Positions 23,191-30,788 of a stretch of 31,312 nucleotides of DNA are shown here, one piece after another. Below the pieces are notes generated by a model. The model was not told the DNA's origin. It saw only the letters and a list, made by a program, of their open reading frames with translations, and did no database searches. The DNA comes from a virus, in the IMG/VR virus record IMGVR_UViG_3300010293_000025, positions 1 through 31,312 of that record; one strand, 5' to 3'. Position 1 is the first letter of the stretch. Each line of letters begins with the position of its first letter. The position numbers and the translations under genes were made by a program.

Positions 23191-23529
23191 ATGAGCAAAC
23201 TACTTGACAATTTCGTTGTACCCGCTGCAGAACCTACTCCCCGTGAAGTTCTTTTGGCAAATGCTATTACAAATAATATTCAAAACCTTCCTAAAGAATT
23301 AGCAGAAAAAGCTATTCAATTGCATAGAATGTTTTGGAGCAGTGGTTCAGAACCGCAAGCAGTAGCCGATGAATTGGGATTTGCTAGAACCGCCTCATTG
23401 TTTTTGTTAAATAATGCTCTTGCAGAATTTCTTGCTACATATACAAATTATGAATTACCAGGTGTTCCTGAAGGTTATAGTGTTGATTTTGATGAAAAAG
23501 CCCAAACAGTAACGATTACTAAAGTTTAA
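23191..23529 (+). CDS. Small helical protein, 112 aa, unknown
   Basis: The protein is mainly helical from about residue 15 to 85 (EVLLANAITNNIQNLPKELAEKAI and following helices) and ends in a short beta hairpin (YSVDFDEKAQTVTITKV). No signal or membrane segment is seen. It is convergent with the gp14-like gene, overlapping by 4 nt. The late-type box and virion-gene neighbours suggest a structural or assembly protein; the family is not recognised. Confidence 0.55.
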   Translation: MSKLLDNFVVPAAEPTPREVLLANAITNNIQNLPKELAEKAIQLHRMFWSSGSEPQAVADELGFARTASLFLLNNALAEFLATYTNYELPGVPEGYSVDFDEKAQTVTITKV

Positions 23530-24371
23530 TAGTAGTCACCATATATATCGTTATTGTTGACATCCATATTGAATACCTTTTCTTGACTTTCTTGATTGAT
23601 ATCCCAATCATATGATTTTGGTTCAGATGTAACTGGTGGAATTAATGTTGTCATTTCTTTACCAGAGAAAGCATTATCAAATACTTGTTCATCACCATCT
23701 TCACGAGGTGCATTAGGTTCGAATGAATGTTCATATCTCTTGGCTTTCAATCTCCAAACATAGTGCCCCATAAGTGGATTTATACTAGACACATCTTGAT
23801 CCATTCTTTCAGAAATTTCAAATACCTTTGCACTACGACCCCATGGCCTGTCACAACCTAATGGTGTTACAACAACTAAATCTCCTGCTTTTGGTTCAAT
23901 TCTTTGATTGAACAAATCAAACACATTTACATTATTTGTTATATATGAACCATCTTCTGATGTAAGAAATTCGCCTTCTTCTGAAACTAAATTTTGTCCT
24001 CGAACAGACATTGTTTCAACAAATGTATCTATGTGTAGATATCCTGTAAAACTATCTTCTGAAACAATACCATATTGTGCATAAGAAAAAGAAGGTTCTT
24101 CTAATTCAATATACATTTTTATTGATGTCGGGCCAACAAAAGGAGCAGTCGGTTCTTCACCATAAAGTAAATCTGCAGTTTCTGTATTAAATGAATGAAC
24201 ATAGTAATCTACCCATATCCCGCGACTATTTATAATTTCTTTAAACCCAGTATCAAATAAGAGTTGCTCATATTGAAAATTTGCAGGATTAAAAATATCT
24301 GTACATAGAGGATTAGCAGCCCCGGCAAATACTACATTAGGGTCACATGTTCGTTTTTCATTGCAATCCAT
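23526..24371 (-). CDS. 14: Neck protein (gp14-like)
   Basis: The 281-residue protein shows the pattern of T4-type gp14. FQYEQLLFDTGFKEIINSRG precedes VDYYVHSF, then LLYGEEPTAPF, IKMYIELEEPSFSYAQYGI and TGYLHIDTF. A late segment, RIEPKAGDLVVVTPLGCDRPW followed by GHYVWRLKAKRYEHSFE, is the usual beta-rich core. It would bind gp13 at the neck. The C-terminal 60 residues are acidic and disordered-looking. It is transcribed divergently from the fibre genes, with a mirrored promoter box between them. Confidence 0.65.
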   Translation of the reverse strand: MDCNEKRTCDPNVVFAGAANPLCTDIFNPANFQYEQLLFDTGFKEIINSRGIWVDYYVHSFNTETADLLYGEEPTAPFVGPTSIKMYIELEEPSFSYAQYGIVSEDSFTGYLHIDTFVETMSVRGQNLVSEEGEFLTSEDGSYITNNVNVFDLFNQRIEPKAGDLVVVTPLGCDRPWGRSAKVFEISERMDQDVSSINPLMGHYVWRLKAKRYEHSFEPNAPREDGDEQVFDNAFSGKEMTTLIPPVTSEPKSYDWDINQESQEKVFNMDVNNNDIYGDYY

Positions 24372-24411
24372 TTAATAATATTTAGCAAATTATCCTAAAT
24401 ATTATTAAATG
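24369..24411. promoter_or_regulatory. Mirrored start boxes: perfect 17-nt inverted repeat
   Basis: Arms at 24369-24385 and 24395-24411 are perfect reverse complements separated by 9 nt. Each arm carries TAAATA (24379-24384 minus; 24396-24401 plus) and ends in a start codon, with 7 nt between. This is a two-way promoter for the gp14-like and fibre genes. Confidence 0.65.
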
Positions 24412-24858
24412 TCCGCTACTGTTAAAATCTCCGAATTTACCTATACAGATAATATCAGCAGCAATGCTGAGTTTCCTATTGTTCAAAATAGTACCAATTA
24501 TACAACGTCAATTAGTTCTATTAGAACACATATGGGAATTACACCTTATGATTTAACTACTAACATATATTCAACTAGTGCTATAGAATTACTATTGACA
24601 GATTCGTTTAGAGGTTATTTTATTTTAATGACATCGGATAATATTGAAGAATCGTCTTATGTTTCAATACCATCTGGATTAGCAACTGGGTTTCATTGTA
24701 GTGTAATGCAAGATGGTACGGCAACAGTTAATTTATCGACGGGTTCGGGTGTTTCTTATAAACCATCTATTGCTTCACAAATAGATGGGCAATATAAAGC
24801 TATTTCTATTATCCAAACAAGTACAGATAATTATAGAATTGTAGGTTCAATAATATAA
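24409..24858 (+). CDS. Short fibre-like structural protein, 149 aa
   Basis: The 149-residue protein begins KISEFTYTDNISSNAEFPIVQNSTNYTTSI, a phrase common at the N terminus of phage tail-fibre and tip proteins where it binds the partner protein. The rest is Ser/Thr-rich and beta-prone (ATVNLSTGSGVSY, YKAISIIQTSTDNYRIVGSI). It starts a three-gene plus-strand run that ends with a beta-helix spike, spaced by 1 nt from the next gene. It is probably part of a receptor-binding appendage or head fibre. Confidence 0.6.
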   Translation: MSATVKISEFTYTDNISSNAEFPIVQNSTNYTTSISSIRTHMGITPYDLTTNIYSTSAIELLLTDSFRGYFILMTSDNIEESSYVSIPSGLATGFHCSVMQDGTATVNLSTGSGVSYKPSIASQIDGQYKAISIIQTSTDNYRIVGSII

Positions 24859-24859
24859 A

Positions 24860-25285
24860 ATGATTATACCAACCACATTAATACAAGAACAGAAATTTTT
24901 TAATTCTGTGTTCACCCCATCTCTTATAACTGAAGGGGCAAAACCCGTATTAACAGCACCTGAAAATGTTATTGAAGATTGTGCAACAGAACAAAAAAGT
25001 TTTTACAATATTCCGAGAGTTATAACAACAATATCAACAGGTATTGCATATTTGGTAGTTTCAAAATCATCAACAATACCAACTGTTTCACAAATTTTAC
25101 AAAAAGTCGATGGGGATAATACTGCAGCAGTGTATTATGCTTTTGTATATATTGATAAAGTTGGTTCTGTTAATAGTTTTTATCCTACTTATATATCCCA
25201 ACGTTATCCGACATTAAATGATAGTCCAATAGAAGGGGGGGATTATTATTCATATAAAACTTTCTATAGAAAATTACATGCCTGA
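24860..25285 (+). CDS. Fibre/spike N-terminal module, possibly frameshift-fused to the beta-helix gene
   Basis: The 141-residue protein has a short N-terminal helix, an extended proline-containing stretch and beta strands (RVITTISTGIAYLVVS, AVYYAFVYIDKVG). It ends 8 nt inside the beta-helix gene. A run of seven G at 25235-25241 lies 41-50 nt before its stop; reading six G instead would join it in frame to the beta-helix gene as a 519-residue protein. Alone it would be a linker or adaptor. I do not recognise the family. Confidence 0.5.
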   Translation: MIIPTTLIQEQKFFNSVFTPSLITEGAKPVLTAPENVIEDCATEQKSFYNIPRVITTISTGIAYLVVSKSSTIPTVSQILQKVDGDNTAAVYYAFVYIDKVGSVNSFYPTYISQRYPTLNDSPIEGGDYYSYKTFYRKLHA

Positions 25286-26420
25286 AGATTCAATAGGTAT
25301 TGATGAAGCTCTTGTAATTGATGTAAACGGTAGGAAAAGAATCCGTACACAGATGTGTCGCATTACCGGTAGAAGTGTTGATGAGTCGATAACAATTGAT
25401 CCGCCGGCCCATTACGATATGCCGCTTTCTCTTTTACTAAAAGCATATTCAGGAACAATTCAAGCTTCTTTGGTTGGTGTTGAAGATTTAGCTATTTCGG
25501 GAGCTATAAATACCTGGGCAGCACGAATGAGCCAGGCTTATGCATGTTGGTGGTATAATGTCAAAATAAATGATTCTTATAATAATCATTTGTTCATTAG
25601 AGATAGTGTTAATTGTGAAGTGCGTAAATGTAAATTTGAAAATACAATTGCAACATCAATAGATCCAAATGCTGGTGTTCTTTTAGATGGATGTTCTAGT
25701 TGTATAGTAATGGATAACATTATTACAAAAACACATAATCACATTCAAATTAATTCTGGTTCTAGTGGTAATGTTATTGCCTATAACTATTTGTATGATT
25801 CAAAAATAGGAAATTATAATAGAGGTTCTATTTTTGCTAATTATAATGGGCATAATTCATTTAATTTGTTTGAAGGCAATATAGGCCCAAGTTTTCAAGA
25901 TTCGGGAATGTGGGGTTCATCTTCAGAATCGGTACTATATCGAAATTGGTTTCATGGTACTAATCCTGATATCACTGTATCGCCTTATACTTTTACAATA
26001 AATCTTAATAGATTTAGTCGTAAATATGTTATAGTTAATAATGTATTAGGTGAACAAAATGTTAATAACAGCAATATTTGGGTTGGATTCCCCAATTATT
26101 ATAATTTTACATTTTATAACTTGGCTTCAGCCTCAGGAGGAATTTGGTGGAGTGATTATCCAAATGCAACTGGTCGCGCAGGATACCAAGAATTAGATCA
26201 AGACGTTATAACAAGCACAACTTTATATAATAACTTTAAAGCAGAAGACCCGGGAATCGTATTAGATACAACTAGTGTATTTGCTAATTCATTGTTCTTA
26301 TCTGAAAAGCCAACATGGTTCGGATCATTAGAATGGCCAGCAATTGATCCAAGCAATCCAAGAACAGCTTATACTATAATCCCTGCAGGATATAGATATG
26401 CCTATGGTGTTGATCCTTAA
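25278..26420 (+). CDS. Right-handed beta-helix tail spike/fibre protein
   Basis: The 380-residue protein has the repeating short-strand pattern of pectate-lyase-like beta helices: VGVEDLAISGAINTW, CWWYNVKINDSYNNHLFIRDSVNCEVRKCKF, GVLLDGCSSCIVMDNIIT, NHIQINSGSSGNVIAYNYLYDS, SFNLFEGNIG, VLYRNWFHG, KYVIVNNVLG. Such spikes bind and often cut surface polysaccharide. The annotated ATG overlaps the previous stop by 8 nt, but the frame is open back to 25233, and the upstream residues (IIIHIKLSIENYMPEDS) look like an additional strand entering the fold, so the start may be a frameshift product instead. Confidence 0.75.
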   Translation: MPEDSIGIDEALVIDVNGRKRIRTQMCRITGRSVDESITIDPPAHYDMPLSLLLKAYSGTIQASLVGVEDLAISGAINTWAARMSQAYACWWYNVKINDSYNNHLFIRDSVNCEVRKCKFENTIATSIDPNAGVLLDGCSSCIVMDNIITKTHNHIQINSGSSGNVIAYNYLYDSKIGNYNRGSIFANYNGHNSFNLFEGNIGPSFQDSGMWGSSSESVLYRNWFHGTNPDITVSPYTFTINLNRFSRKYVIVNNVLGEQNVNNSNIWVGFPNYYNFTFYNLASASGGIWWSDYPNATGRAGYQELDQDVITSTTLYNNFKAEDPGIVLDTTSVFANSLFLSEKPTWFGSLEWPAIDPSNPRTAYTIIPAGYRYAYGVDP

Positions 26421-26436
26421 AGTTTAATTTAACTTT

Positions 26437-27054
26437 TTATAGAAACCCCAATTGCACTAAACGGCGTACTTCTGGTACTGAATCTTGAGTTGCAGAACTC
26501 AACCCTTGACTTGCTGTCTGAGCTTTTGAAACAGTAGCTGTAAATGGAACAGTTGTCCTGTTTTGAAGAATAAACGCCATTTCATCACCATCATATGCAT
26601 TGTTTACAGTGAATTTAACCCCACTATATGCACTCAGAGAAGTAGTATTATAATTCAATGCATCAATGCTATCTGCAAGTTTATTAAAAGCAATACCATA
26701 AACATTTTGCCCATTGATTGTACCAGCAGAAACAAAATTAACATGCGTTACACCACCAGTTGCAGATAGGAAAAATTGTTGTGTTGGATATGTGATTGTA
26801 TGAACACCTGCTGCTGTAAACCCTGATGTAGTTGGCATCGCAACACAAATTGTTGTAAATGCGCCAGCAGTTATATTTGTATTAGCGGGGATGCCTGCAG
26901 TTGCATATGGGGTTGTCGAAAGTGAGGTATTTTTTGTAAAATTATAAGAAGATAATACAGATGTACTTGTATAAAATGTAGTGCCGTAATTAACACTGCT
27001 TGGTACATGTGTTGCTAAACTAGCATTGAGAACATTGGTATCGAAGATATTCAT
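26437..27054 (-). CDS. Ser/Thr-rich beta protein, probable virion or adhesion protein
   Basis: The 205-residue protein is rich in Ser, Thr, Ala and Asn with few charges and alternating hydrophobic residues, as in beta-sandwich virion proteins or fibre domains. The start MNIFDTNVLNASLATHVPSSV has no signal peptide. It is convergent with the beta-helix spike gene (16-nt gap). It could be an accessory fibre or head protein; the family is not recognised. Confidence 0.55.
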   Translation of the reverse strand: MNIFDTNVLNASLATHVPSSVNYGTTFYTSTSVLSSYNFTKNTSLSTTPYATAGIPANTNITAGAFTTICVAMPTTSGFTAAGVHTITYPTQQFFLSATGGVTHVNFVSAGTINGQNVYGIAFNKLADSIDALNYNTTSLSAYSGVKFTVNNAYDGDEMAFILQNRTTVPFTATVSKAQTASQGLSSATQDSVPEVRRLVQLGFL

Positions 27055-27059
27055 GTAAT

Positions 27060-27065
27060 TATTTA
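27060..27065 (-). promoter_or_regulatory. TAAATA box before the 205-aa gene
   Basis: On the minus strand TAAATA lies 5 nt before the ATG at 27054 and overlaps the stop region of the upstream gene. Confidence 0.5.
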
Positions 27066-27401
27066 TGGCTTTTCAATTAATTTTCCGCAAGGTGTCCCCA
27101 AATTATTCATAAACATCTGTAATACAAGATGTGAGTTACCAAGTGTTTTAGTTATATTTGGTGAAAAATCTATTTTATATTGTTTTAATAAATTGTCTAA
27201 TTGTGGCCCGCTTATTGTTGTACCGGCTTTTAGGTTTTGCCCTTCTATTTGTGTATTAGGTTTTGCTATTGTGTTTACATGTTTTCGTGTATGAACACGA
27301 TTGGGATTTTTTCCATTATTAGCATTTGGATTCATTATATCAGGCAATCCAAATTCATCATTATGTCTATATTCAAAAAACATTTTAAAAGACTTAAACA
27401 T
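27063..27401 (-). CDS. Small basic protein with capsid-targeting-like leader, 112 aa
   Basis: The protein starts MFKSFKMFFEYRH, similar to the leaders of two other proteins here (FKxF(F/L)xE), although the residue after Glu is Tyr, which is not ideal for gp21. The middle (about 25-60) is Asn/Lys/His-rich and looks disordered; the last 45 residues form a small domain (SGPQLDNLLKQYKIDF and later). The function is unknown. The leader and position beside the acidic core and terminase genes suggest an internal head protein. Confidence 0.5.
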   Translation of the reverse strand: MFKSFKMFFEYRHNDEFGLPDIMNPNANNGKNPNRVHTRKHVNTIAKPNTQIEGQNLKAGTTISGPQLDNLLKQYKIDFSPNITKTLGNSHLVLQMFMNNLGTPCGKLIEKP

Positions 27402-27407
27402 TTAAAA

Positions 27408-27413
27408 TATTTA
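27408..27413 (-). promoter_or_regulatory. TAAATA box before the 112-aa gene
   Basis: On the minus strand TAAATA lies 6 nt before the ATG at 27401, directly after the terminator of the upstream gene. Confidence 0.5.
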
Positions 27414-27415
27414 AT

Positions 27416-27446
27416 AAAAAAGGCTATTCACCTTAGGTGAATAGCC
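27416..27446 (-). terminator. Rho-independent terminator after the acidic core gene
   Basis: GGCTATTCACC (27422-27432) and GGTGAATAGCC (27436-27446) pair over 11 bp with a 3-nt loop, followed on the minus strand by six T. It lies 24 nt after the stop of the acidic protein. Confidence 0.9.
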
Positions 27447-27470
27447 CTGTTTTATAATATTTGCAATTGA

Positions 27471-28433
27471 TTACTTGAACGCGCCTTGACCGGGCTTCAA
27501 ATTACCAACTTTATTATTTTTACCCATGTTCGGCTGTTTTGCACCAGCTAATGGGTGACCCCATTCACCAGCTTTGCCGTCGACTGTATCTGTATAAGCT
27601 GAAGAAGCTTTACCGCCCGCAGGTTTTACTTCAGCGCCACCAATTTTGTTGTTTTTGCCAGTTAGAGCCGAAGGGACATTACCAGTTACTGCGGTTCCAA
27701 GTGTTTCTTCATCTTCTTCGAAGTCATCACCACCAAAATCGCTTTCACCACCAAGATCTTCATCTCCCCCGTCTTCAAAGTCAAGTTCTGTGTCGTCATC
27801 TTCACCACCTAATACACCTTGAAGTAGATCACACAATTGCTGGGCAAGTGCTTTATCAATAGTAAGTGTAACTTGATCTTCGCCGCCTTCGCCAAGATCA
27901 TCTTCACCACCATCATCAAATTCACTGAAATCATCTTCACCACCATCACCAATACCTAATGCATCAAGATCTTCAGCATCTTCACCCGGCGCCATAAATG
28001 ATTCGTAAAGTTTTTCAAACGCAGATTTTTTCTTCATGAAATTATTTATGTTTTCTGTGACATTTTTCTCTGTTTTTTCTTCATCTTCTTCCTTTTCTTC
28101 CCCTTCTTCACCTTCTATATCTTCTTCCTCTTCTATGTTTTCTTCATCTTCTTCACCATATGATAGTGCATTAATATTATATGCATTTTCTTCCTTTTCT
28201 TTATCTGAGAGGGTTTTCAAATCAACTGACTTAGGATTAAATCCACCCTTTTCTGTTGGACCACCATCTAATAGCTCTGCAGCATCTTTATCATTAAGTT
28301 CTTTGTCACCAGGACCCTTTGATGCTTTCAGATTTGTTTTGGCTTCTTTAATAATATTGTGTTTGGCTTTATTCAACATGTTGCCATATATTGTACCAAT
28401 ATTGTTAATGTCGGTCTTTTTGTTATTTGCCAT
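27471..28433 (-). CDS. Acidic prohead-core-like protein with internal start
   Basis: The 320-residue protein is very acidic. Residues about 90-130 are a run of Glu/Asp, and about 160-270 are Gly/Asp/Glu repeats (DDGGEDD, EDGGDEDLGG) broken by a single helix (TLTIDKALAQQLCDLLQGVLGG). The tail repeats GKNNKxG twice. The start at 28433 is chosen because TAAATA precedes it by 5 nt; a longer frame to 28523 would cross the divergent terminase start. Strong acidity matches prohead core proteins such as T4 gp67. A second ATG at 28037 with its own box would give a shorter product. Confidence 0.6.
   Translation of the reverse strand: MANNKKTDINNIGTIYGNMLNKAKHNIIKEAKTNLKASKGPGDKELNDKDAAELLDGGPTEKGGFNPKSVDLKTLSDKEKEENAYNINALSYGEEDEENIEEEEDIEGEEGEEKEEDEEKTEKNVTENINNFMKKKSAFEKLYESFMAPGEDAEDLDALGIGDGGEDDFSEFDDGGEDDLGEGGEDQVTLTIDKALAQQLCDLLQGVLGGEDDDTELDFEDGGDEDLGGESDFGGDDFEEDEETLGTAVTGNVPSALTGKNNKIGGAEVKPAGGKASSAYTDTVDGKAGEWGHPLAGAKQPNMGKNNKVGNLKPGQGAFK
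28043..28048 (-). promoter_or_regulatory. Internal TAAATA box and start inside the acidic gene
   Basis: On the minus strand TAAATA lies 5 nt before an in-frame ATG at 28037. The nested product would be 188 residues starting MKKKSAFEKLYES, which looks like a capsid-targeting leader with LYE before S. Confidence 0.45.
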
Positions 28434-28438
28434 ATAAG

Positions 28439-28444
28439 TATTTA
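28439..28444 (-). promoter_or_regulatory. TAAATA box before the acidic core gene
   Basis: On the minus strand TAAATA lies 5 nt before the ATG at 28433, in the 17-nt gap to the divergent terminase gene. Confidence 0.5.
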
Positions 28445-28450
28445 TTGTAA

Positions 28451-30151
28451 ATGGCACAAAAAGGGAAATATTATATGGGTGATCCAAACCTGCCTTCACT
28501 TGGCGCAGAGTTTGAATATACACCTGAAATGATAAAGGAAATCACGAAATGTAAAAATGATGTTTTACATTTCGCGGCAAAATATTTTTATATTATTGAT
28601 CCAGATAAGGGACGTTCAATTATTGATTTATATAAATTCCAAAAAAGAATTTTAAAAGCCTTTACAAAACATCGATATAATATTTTAATCGCATCCCGCC
28701 AAGCATCTAAAACAACTCTTTTTACAATTTTTGCTTTATGGGTTGCATGTTTTAATTCTGATCAAAATATTGTTGTTGTTGCAAACAAAGAAGCAACAGC
28801 AAAAGAAATCTTTAGACGAATAAAACTGGCTTATGAAGAATTGCCAGAATGGCTAAAGCCAGCTGTTAAAGAATATGCCCAAACATCAGCAACATTTGCT
28901 AATGGTACAAGAATTTCTATTTCAACTACGACTGGTTCTGCTGCTCGTGGTAGTACAGTCAACTTGCTCATAATTGATGAATGTGCATGGGTTGAACCGG
29001 ATTCTATTCTTGAAGACTTTTGGAGATCTGTTTGGCCAACAATTTCTAGATCTACAAAATCAAGATGTTTAGTTGCATCAACACCTAATGGCACAGGTAA
29101 TTTGTTTCACCGGTTATATACAGATGCAGAAAAGGGAGAAAATGGGTTTCACATGGAAAAAATAATGTGGGACGAAATACCCGGTAGAGGTGAAAAATTC
29201 AAACAAGAACAAATTAAAGCTCTTGGTTCTTTTGAATCTTGGCTTCAGGAATTTTGTTGCGTTTTCCTTAATACTGGAGATTCATCAATTGATGATGCAT
29301 TGTTTGAAGAAATGAAACAAAAATGCGAATCTCCAAAAATTTTATTAGATGATGGTCATTATAAAATTTGGGAAGAATATGATGAAGAAAAAACATATGT
29401 AGCCGGTGTTGATACAGGAGAAGGTGTAGGCCAAGACTATTCTGTAATTCAAATTATGGATATAACAGATTTAGCTGATATAAAACAAGTAGCAACATAT
29501 CGTAATAATGAAATTCCACCAGCAGAATTTTCTACTAAATGTTATAATATTTTAAAAAATTGGGGTTCTCCATTAGCTTTAGTTGAAAGAAATAATTGTG
29601 GAGCACAAGTTGTAGACCGTTTAATATATGATTTTGGTTATGAAAGAATGGTTAATTATGGTATGCAAAGATCACATAGACGCAAAGCTATGTTAGGCGT
29701 TGTTTCACATACAAATGTAAAATATAAAGCTGTTCTTAATGAAAGATATTGGATAAATGATATTCGTGTTGTCACAATTAAAGATATTCAGTGTTTGAAA
29801 GAATTCAAAGACTTCATGAGATACACAAATGGTATCTGGAAAGCAGCGCCTGGCAAAAATGATGATATGGTAATGGCAATGATTTTTGCTTTATTAATTC
29901 TTGAAAGAGAGTTAACAGAAAATTATTTTGAAATTCTTGAATTAGATGATAATGGTAAACCAAAAGTTATTGAACAACATGATTTAGGATTACCGCCACC
30001 AGAGCCTGCAACTTCTATCTATACAGACAACGAAGTAGTGGGTGTAAATAATAATATACTTCTTCCTGTTTATTTTGGTGAAAGCACAGAACAAATAACA
30101 GAAATGGAAGATTTAAGAGCCCAAGGATACGAAATATATGGAGCATTCTAA
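28451..30151 (+). CDS. 17: Terminase large subunit (gp17-like)
   Basis: The 566-residue motor protein packages DNA into the prohead and cuts it. ATPase parts: the adenine-motif-like YKFQKRIL (61-68), Walker A ASRQASKTT (81-89), Walker B NLLIIDE (171-177) and the coupling motif ASTPNGTGN (209-217). Nuclease parts: GVDTGEGVGQDYS with Asp321, LVERNNCG with Glu379, and KNDDMVMAM with Asp471/472, matching the Asp-Glu-Asp triad of T4 gp17. The glycine normally preceding the Walker A lysine is Ser86, which is unusual. No intein interrupts it. Its end overlaps the tube gene by 14 nt. Confidence 0.95.
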   Translation: MAQKGKYYMGDPNLPSLGAEFEYTPEMIKEITKCKNDVLHFAAKYFYIIDPDKGRSIIDLYKFQKRILKAFTKHRYNILIASRQASKTTLFTIFALWVACFNSDQNIVVVANKEATAKEIFRRIKLAYEELPEWLKPAVKEYAQTSATFANGTRISISTTTGSAARGSTVNLLIIDECAWVEPDSILEDFWRSVWPTISRSTKSRCLVASTPNGTGNLFHRLYTDAEKGENGFHMEKIMWDEIPGRGEKFKQEQIKALGSFESWLQEFCCVFLNTGDSSIDDALFEEMKQKCESPKILLDDGHYKIWEEYDEEKTYVAGVDTGEGVGQDYSVIQIMDITDLADIKQVATYRNNEIPPAEFSTKCYNILKNWGSPLALVERNNCGAQVVDRLIYDFGYERMVNYGMQRSHRRKAMLGVVSHTNVKYKAVLNERYWINDIRVVTIKDIQCLKEFKDFMRYTNGIWKAAPGKNDDMVMAMIFALLILERELTENYFEILELDDNGKPKVIEQHDLGLPPPEPATSIYTDNEVVGVNNNILLPVYFGESTEQITEMEDLRAQGYEIYGAF

Positions 30152-30719
30152 CATCAATTTTCAATCAGCAACAAATAGAAGCCGCGCTGACAAGTTTTTA
30201 CTTGTTTTTGATTTACCACCTATTCTAAGAGGCAATTTGGAAAAGAAAATAACAAGAGATATTAATAATGTAAACATTGAAAGTGTTCAATTTTCAATAT
30301 ATGGAACTATAGTTCCTGAAATAACAGTACCAGCAGCAGAAACAAGACATGCGGGTAGTACATTATATGTTTCAACTCATAGCAAAAATTCATATCCACC
30401 AATTACTATTGATTTCAAAATTGATAATGAATATAAAAATTACTGGACAATTTATAGCTGGCTAAATTTATTACACAGTCAATATGAAGGTCGTTATAAT
30501 GAAGCTGGGTTAATGCCAGTTGATGAAAATTTTAATGATTATATGACCAATTTAACAATATATGGCAAAGATGAATTTAATAATAATCGTATAAAATTTA
30601 CATATGTTAAAGCATTTCCCGTATCAATTAAAGATGTAACATATAATTATCAAGAAGAAAATGAATTGGTATCAGGATTCACGATATGTTACGCTCAATT
30701 GCATATAGATCTTTTGTAA
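30138..30719 (+). CDS. 19: Tail tube protein (gp19-like)
   Basis: The 193-residue protein has the strand order of contractile-tail tube proteins: DKFLLVFDLPPIL, INNVNIESVQFSIYG, ITVPAAETRHAGSTLYVST, PPITIDFKIDNEYKNYWTIYSWLN, NLTIYGK, IKFTYVKAFPVSIKDVTYNYQ, SGFTICYAQLHIDLL. It follows the terminase gene with a 14-nt overlap; in T4 the order is 17, 18 (sheath), 19 (tube), so the sheath gene is missing from this position. A tube-terminator or baseplate tube-like protein is an alternative. Confidence 0.6.
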   Translation: MEHSNINFQSATNRSRADKFLLVFDLPPILRGNLEKKITRDINNVNIESVQFSIYGTIVPEITVPAAETRHAGSTLYVSTHSKNSYPPITIDFKIDNEYKNYWTIYSWLNLLHSQYEGRYNEAGLMPVDENFNDYMTNLTIYGKDEFNNNRIKFTYVKAFPVSIKDVTYNYQEENELVSGFTICYAQLHIDLL

Positions 30720-30788
30720 AGCACTGTTTTTCAAAGAATACATTTTGAAATTCCAATATGTTACTGAAAAATAGTAAATATTAGGGGC

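Noticed and set aside
24369-24411. Inverted repeat as a transposon end or attachment site
   Set aside because: There is no transposase or integrase nearby, and both arms are fully explained as start regions with the genome-wide TAAATA box.
27539-28437. Plus-strand open frames rich in His/Leu or Ser opposite the acidic gene
   Set aside because: They are complements of the Asp/Glu/Gly-rich coding sequence; the low-complexity composition is a by-product.
30720-30788. Hairpin TTTCAAA/TTTTGAAA between convergent genes as a terminator
   Set aside because: The stem is short and AT-only with no clear T-run, so it was not listed.
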